Source: JAEMQF01 sp963791595 (GTDB lineage Bacteria; Pseudomonadota; Gammaproteobacteria; Burkholderiales; Burkholderiaceae_C). Taken from it: a stretch of 64,000 nt of DNA. Shown piece after piece: positions 62,666 through 64,000 of the stretch; position 1 is the stretch's first letter; each line of letters begins with the position of its first letter. The translations under genes and the position numbers were made by a program. Under the pieces are notes generated by a model. That model worked only from the letters and a program-made list of their open reading frames with translations, was not told the origin of the DNA and made no database searches. Where the stretch lies: assembly GCA_963791595.1 (NCBI GenBank), contig CAWBTF010000030.1, forward strand, positions 1-64,000. The letters run 5' to 3'.

Positions 62666-63836
62666 TGATCGCCAGGCCCTTCAGGTAGTCGCCCTCCGGA
62701 AACAGCAGCGTGCTCGGATGGTCGGGCGCCGCGCCCAGGCGCGCGTAGAAGATGCCGTCGACGCCGGCGTCGACGGCCGCTCCGGCGACGATCTTCTGGA
62801 ACAGCTCGGGCCCGATGCCGCCCGAGCACGAAAACGTGAACAGCATGCCGCCGGGGTCCAACAGCATCAGGGCCAGGCGGTTGATATCCTTGTAGGCGCG
62901 TGCCGCGCGTTCGGCGTGCGCCGCGGTCGGTGCGAACTTCGGCGGGTCGAGCACGATCGCATCAAATCGCCGGCCGGCGGCGAGAAAGGCGCGCAGCGTC
63001 TGGTTCACGTCGCCTTCAATCGCTTCGTGCGGCTCCGCCTTCAGACCGTTCAGCGCGAGGTGCTCGACGACGCGCGCGAGCGCGGGCCCGGAAGAGTCGA
63101 CGCTCGCGACTTGCGCAGCACCGGCCTTGAGTGCTGCGACGCTGAAGCCGCCCGTGTAGCAAAAGCAGTTCAACACCCTGCGCAGCTGGAAGCGCGCGAC
63201 GGCCTCGGCGAAGAGTTTGCGGTTGTCGCGCTGGTCGAGGTAGAAGCCGGTCTTGTGGCCTTCGGCGAGGTCGACGTTGAAACGCCAGCCGTGCTCTTGA
63301 ATTTGCACGCCGATCGCGCCGCTGCCGCGCAGCCAATCGGTGTGCGGCGCCAATCCTTCGAGGCTGCGCACGCTGGCGTCGCTGCGCTCGTACAGGCGCG
63401 TGAAGCCGGTGGCGGCGAGCAGCGCATCGGCGATCGGCGCCTTCCAGCGCTCGACACCGGCCGACAGGAACTGCGCGCACAGCGTGTCGCCGTAGGCATC
63501 GACGATCAATCCCGGCAGCGCGTCGGACTCGCCGTGAATCAGACGCATGCCGTTGCTCGGCAGCGCCATCCGGGTTCGCAACTCGACAGCCTGCGCGATG
63601 CGCTGCGCGAAAAACGCCGCGTCGATGCGATCGGCCTCGACAAAGCTCCAGGCGCGCAGCCGAATCTGCGACTGCGGGCTGAACGCGGCCCACGCCAGAA
63701 ACTCGCCGTCGGCGCCGACCACGCGCACGGTTTCGCCGGAATCGGCCTTGCCCTTGGCGACGCTGCTCTCGAACACCCAGGGGTGGCGGCGTTGCAAGGA
63801 GCGCTCTTTGCCGGCGCGCAGCTGAACCGTCTTCAT
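62655..63836 (-). CDS. rlmI: 23S rRNA m5C1962 methyltransferase (class I SAM-dependent)
   Basis: A 393-residue methyltransferase for C1962 of 23S rRNA. The N-terminal PUA domain covers LRAGKERSLQRRHPWVFESS; the EEHD-like middle follows; the SAM-binding domain has VLNCFCYTGGFSVAALKAGA near residue 222, and the catalytic Cys motif is FTFSCSGGIG near residue 335 with the DPPKF motif at IVLDPPKFAPT. The start at 63836 is the family start. It converges with the Lrp-type gene and lies 50 bases from the xerC stop on the same strand. Confidence 0.95.
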   Translation of the reverse strand: MKTVQLRAGKERSLQRRHPWVFESSVAKGKADSGETVRVVGADGEFLAWAAFSPQSQIRLRAWSFVEADRIDAAFFAQRIAQAVELRTRMALPSNGMRLIHGESDALPGLIVDAYGDTLCAQFLSAGVERWKAPIADALLAATGFTRLYERSDASVRSLEGLAPHTDWLRGSGAIGVQIQEHGWRFNVDLAEGHKTGFYLDQRDNRKLFAEAVARFQLRRVLNCFCYTGGFSVAALKAGAAQVASVDSSGPALARVVEHLALNGLKAEPHEAIEGDVNQTLRAFLAAGRRFDAIVLDPPKFAPTAAHAERAARAYKDINRLALMLLDPGGMLFTFSCSGGIGPELFQKIVAGAAVDAGVDGIFYARLGAAPDHPSTLLFPEGDYLKGLAIIKR

Positions 63837-63885
63837 CCGCGGCTGGCCGCGTCAAGAGGCCAGGGGCCGGACGCCAACCGGCCCA

Positions 63886-64000
63886 TCAGCCGCGCCTCTT
63901 CGCGCGCGGATGGGCGGCGTCGTAAATCTTGCTCAAGTGGCCGAAGTCGAGCTTGGTGTAGACCTGCGTCGTCGCGATGTTGGCGTGGCCGAGCAGCTCT
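63886..64000 (-). CDS. xerC: Tyrosine recombinase XerC, 3' end only
   Basis: Only the last 38 codons are in the window. They read LLGHANIATTQVYTKLDFGH and then SKIYDAAHPRAKRRG before the stop at 63886. The LGHA-TTQVYT box with its catalytic His and Tyr marks a tyrosine recombinase, and the C terminus ending YDAAHPRAKR is typical of XerC rather than XerD. XerC resolves chromosome dimers at dif. The gene continues beyond the right edge. Confidence 0.88.
   Translation of the reverse strand, partial: ELLGHANIATTQVYTKLDFGHLSKIYDAAHPRAKRRG

Noticed and set aside
1..64000. CRISPR arrays, rRNA, insertion sequences and prophage
   Set aside because: No regular direct repeats with spacers, transposase motifs, phage structural genes or rRNA-like sequence were seen on either strand.

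Overview
This is a high-GC stretch of a betaproteobacterial chromosome, most likely order Burkholderiales. The evidence is the gene content and product style: a GTP-type PEP carboxykinase, an MFS/PlsC fusion, a CHCC zinc-finger protein beside ilvE, an Lrp-type regulator beside glmS, and DUF2946- and DUF2145-like proteins. No rRNA, CRISPR array, insertion sequence, phage or plasmid gene was seen. It reads as a core chromosome with a few accessory patches.

Layout. 0.3-4.1 kb: the end of a cluster reading right, with a FemAB/BioF2-like acetyltransferase, two alpha/beta-hydrolase-fold proteins without a serine nucleophile, and a phosphopantetheinyl transferase. It resembles the accessory genes of exosortase/PEP-CTERM loci. 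4.1-9.2 kb: rlpA-like lipoprotein, 2-hydroxyacid dehydrogenase, CAAX-type membrane protease, a frameshifted MFS/PlsC fusion, tRNA-Arg(CCG) and a cytochrome c. 9.2-18.5 kb: a long minus-strand housekeeping block (YheT-like hydrolase, purU, waaF-like, ilvE, radA, arfB, alr). 18.7-28.3 kb: lplT, DMT exporter, glutathione peroxidase, tyrB-like aminotransferase (frameshifted), a membrane sulfatase-fold transferase (frameshifted), an Hsp70 relative, a TPR protein and PhoD. 28.4-36.6 kb: metallophosphoesterase, an isolated hutI, pckG, a tungstate-type binding protein, rlmJ, an XRE regulator, a DUF2145 remnant and a DsbA-fold isomerase. 36.7-46.9 kb: a giant indolepyruvate:ferredoxin oxidoreductase on the minus strand, divergent from a DUF1028-peptide ABC transporter operon. 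47.2-52.5 kb: infA, DMT exporter, amidase, glycine-zipper protein, GST (frameshifted) and aldo/keto reductase. 52.8-56.6 kb: an SsuABC/NMT1-type ABC importer. 57.2-64 kb: a truncated SDR beside a flavoprotein dehydrogenase, then glmS, an Lrp-type regulator, rlmI and the 3' end of xerC.

Most notable points: (1) a double-palindrome repeat sits in frame inside the indolepyruvate oxidoreductase gene and adds about 33 residues between two domains; (2) no stop codon separates the second peptide-ABC ATPase from the downstream binding protein; (3) six genes carry apparent single-base frameshifts, five explained by one extra base, so sequencing or assembly error must be excluded before calling them pseudogenes; (4) an SDR gene is cut exactly at its catalytic Tyr-Lys motif; (5) two small families of dispersed palindromic repeats each have two copies here. 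I did not find a clearly new multi-gene system. The best candidate for under-described biology is the acyl/thioester-type cluster at the left edge, whose other half lies outside the window.
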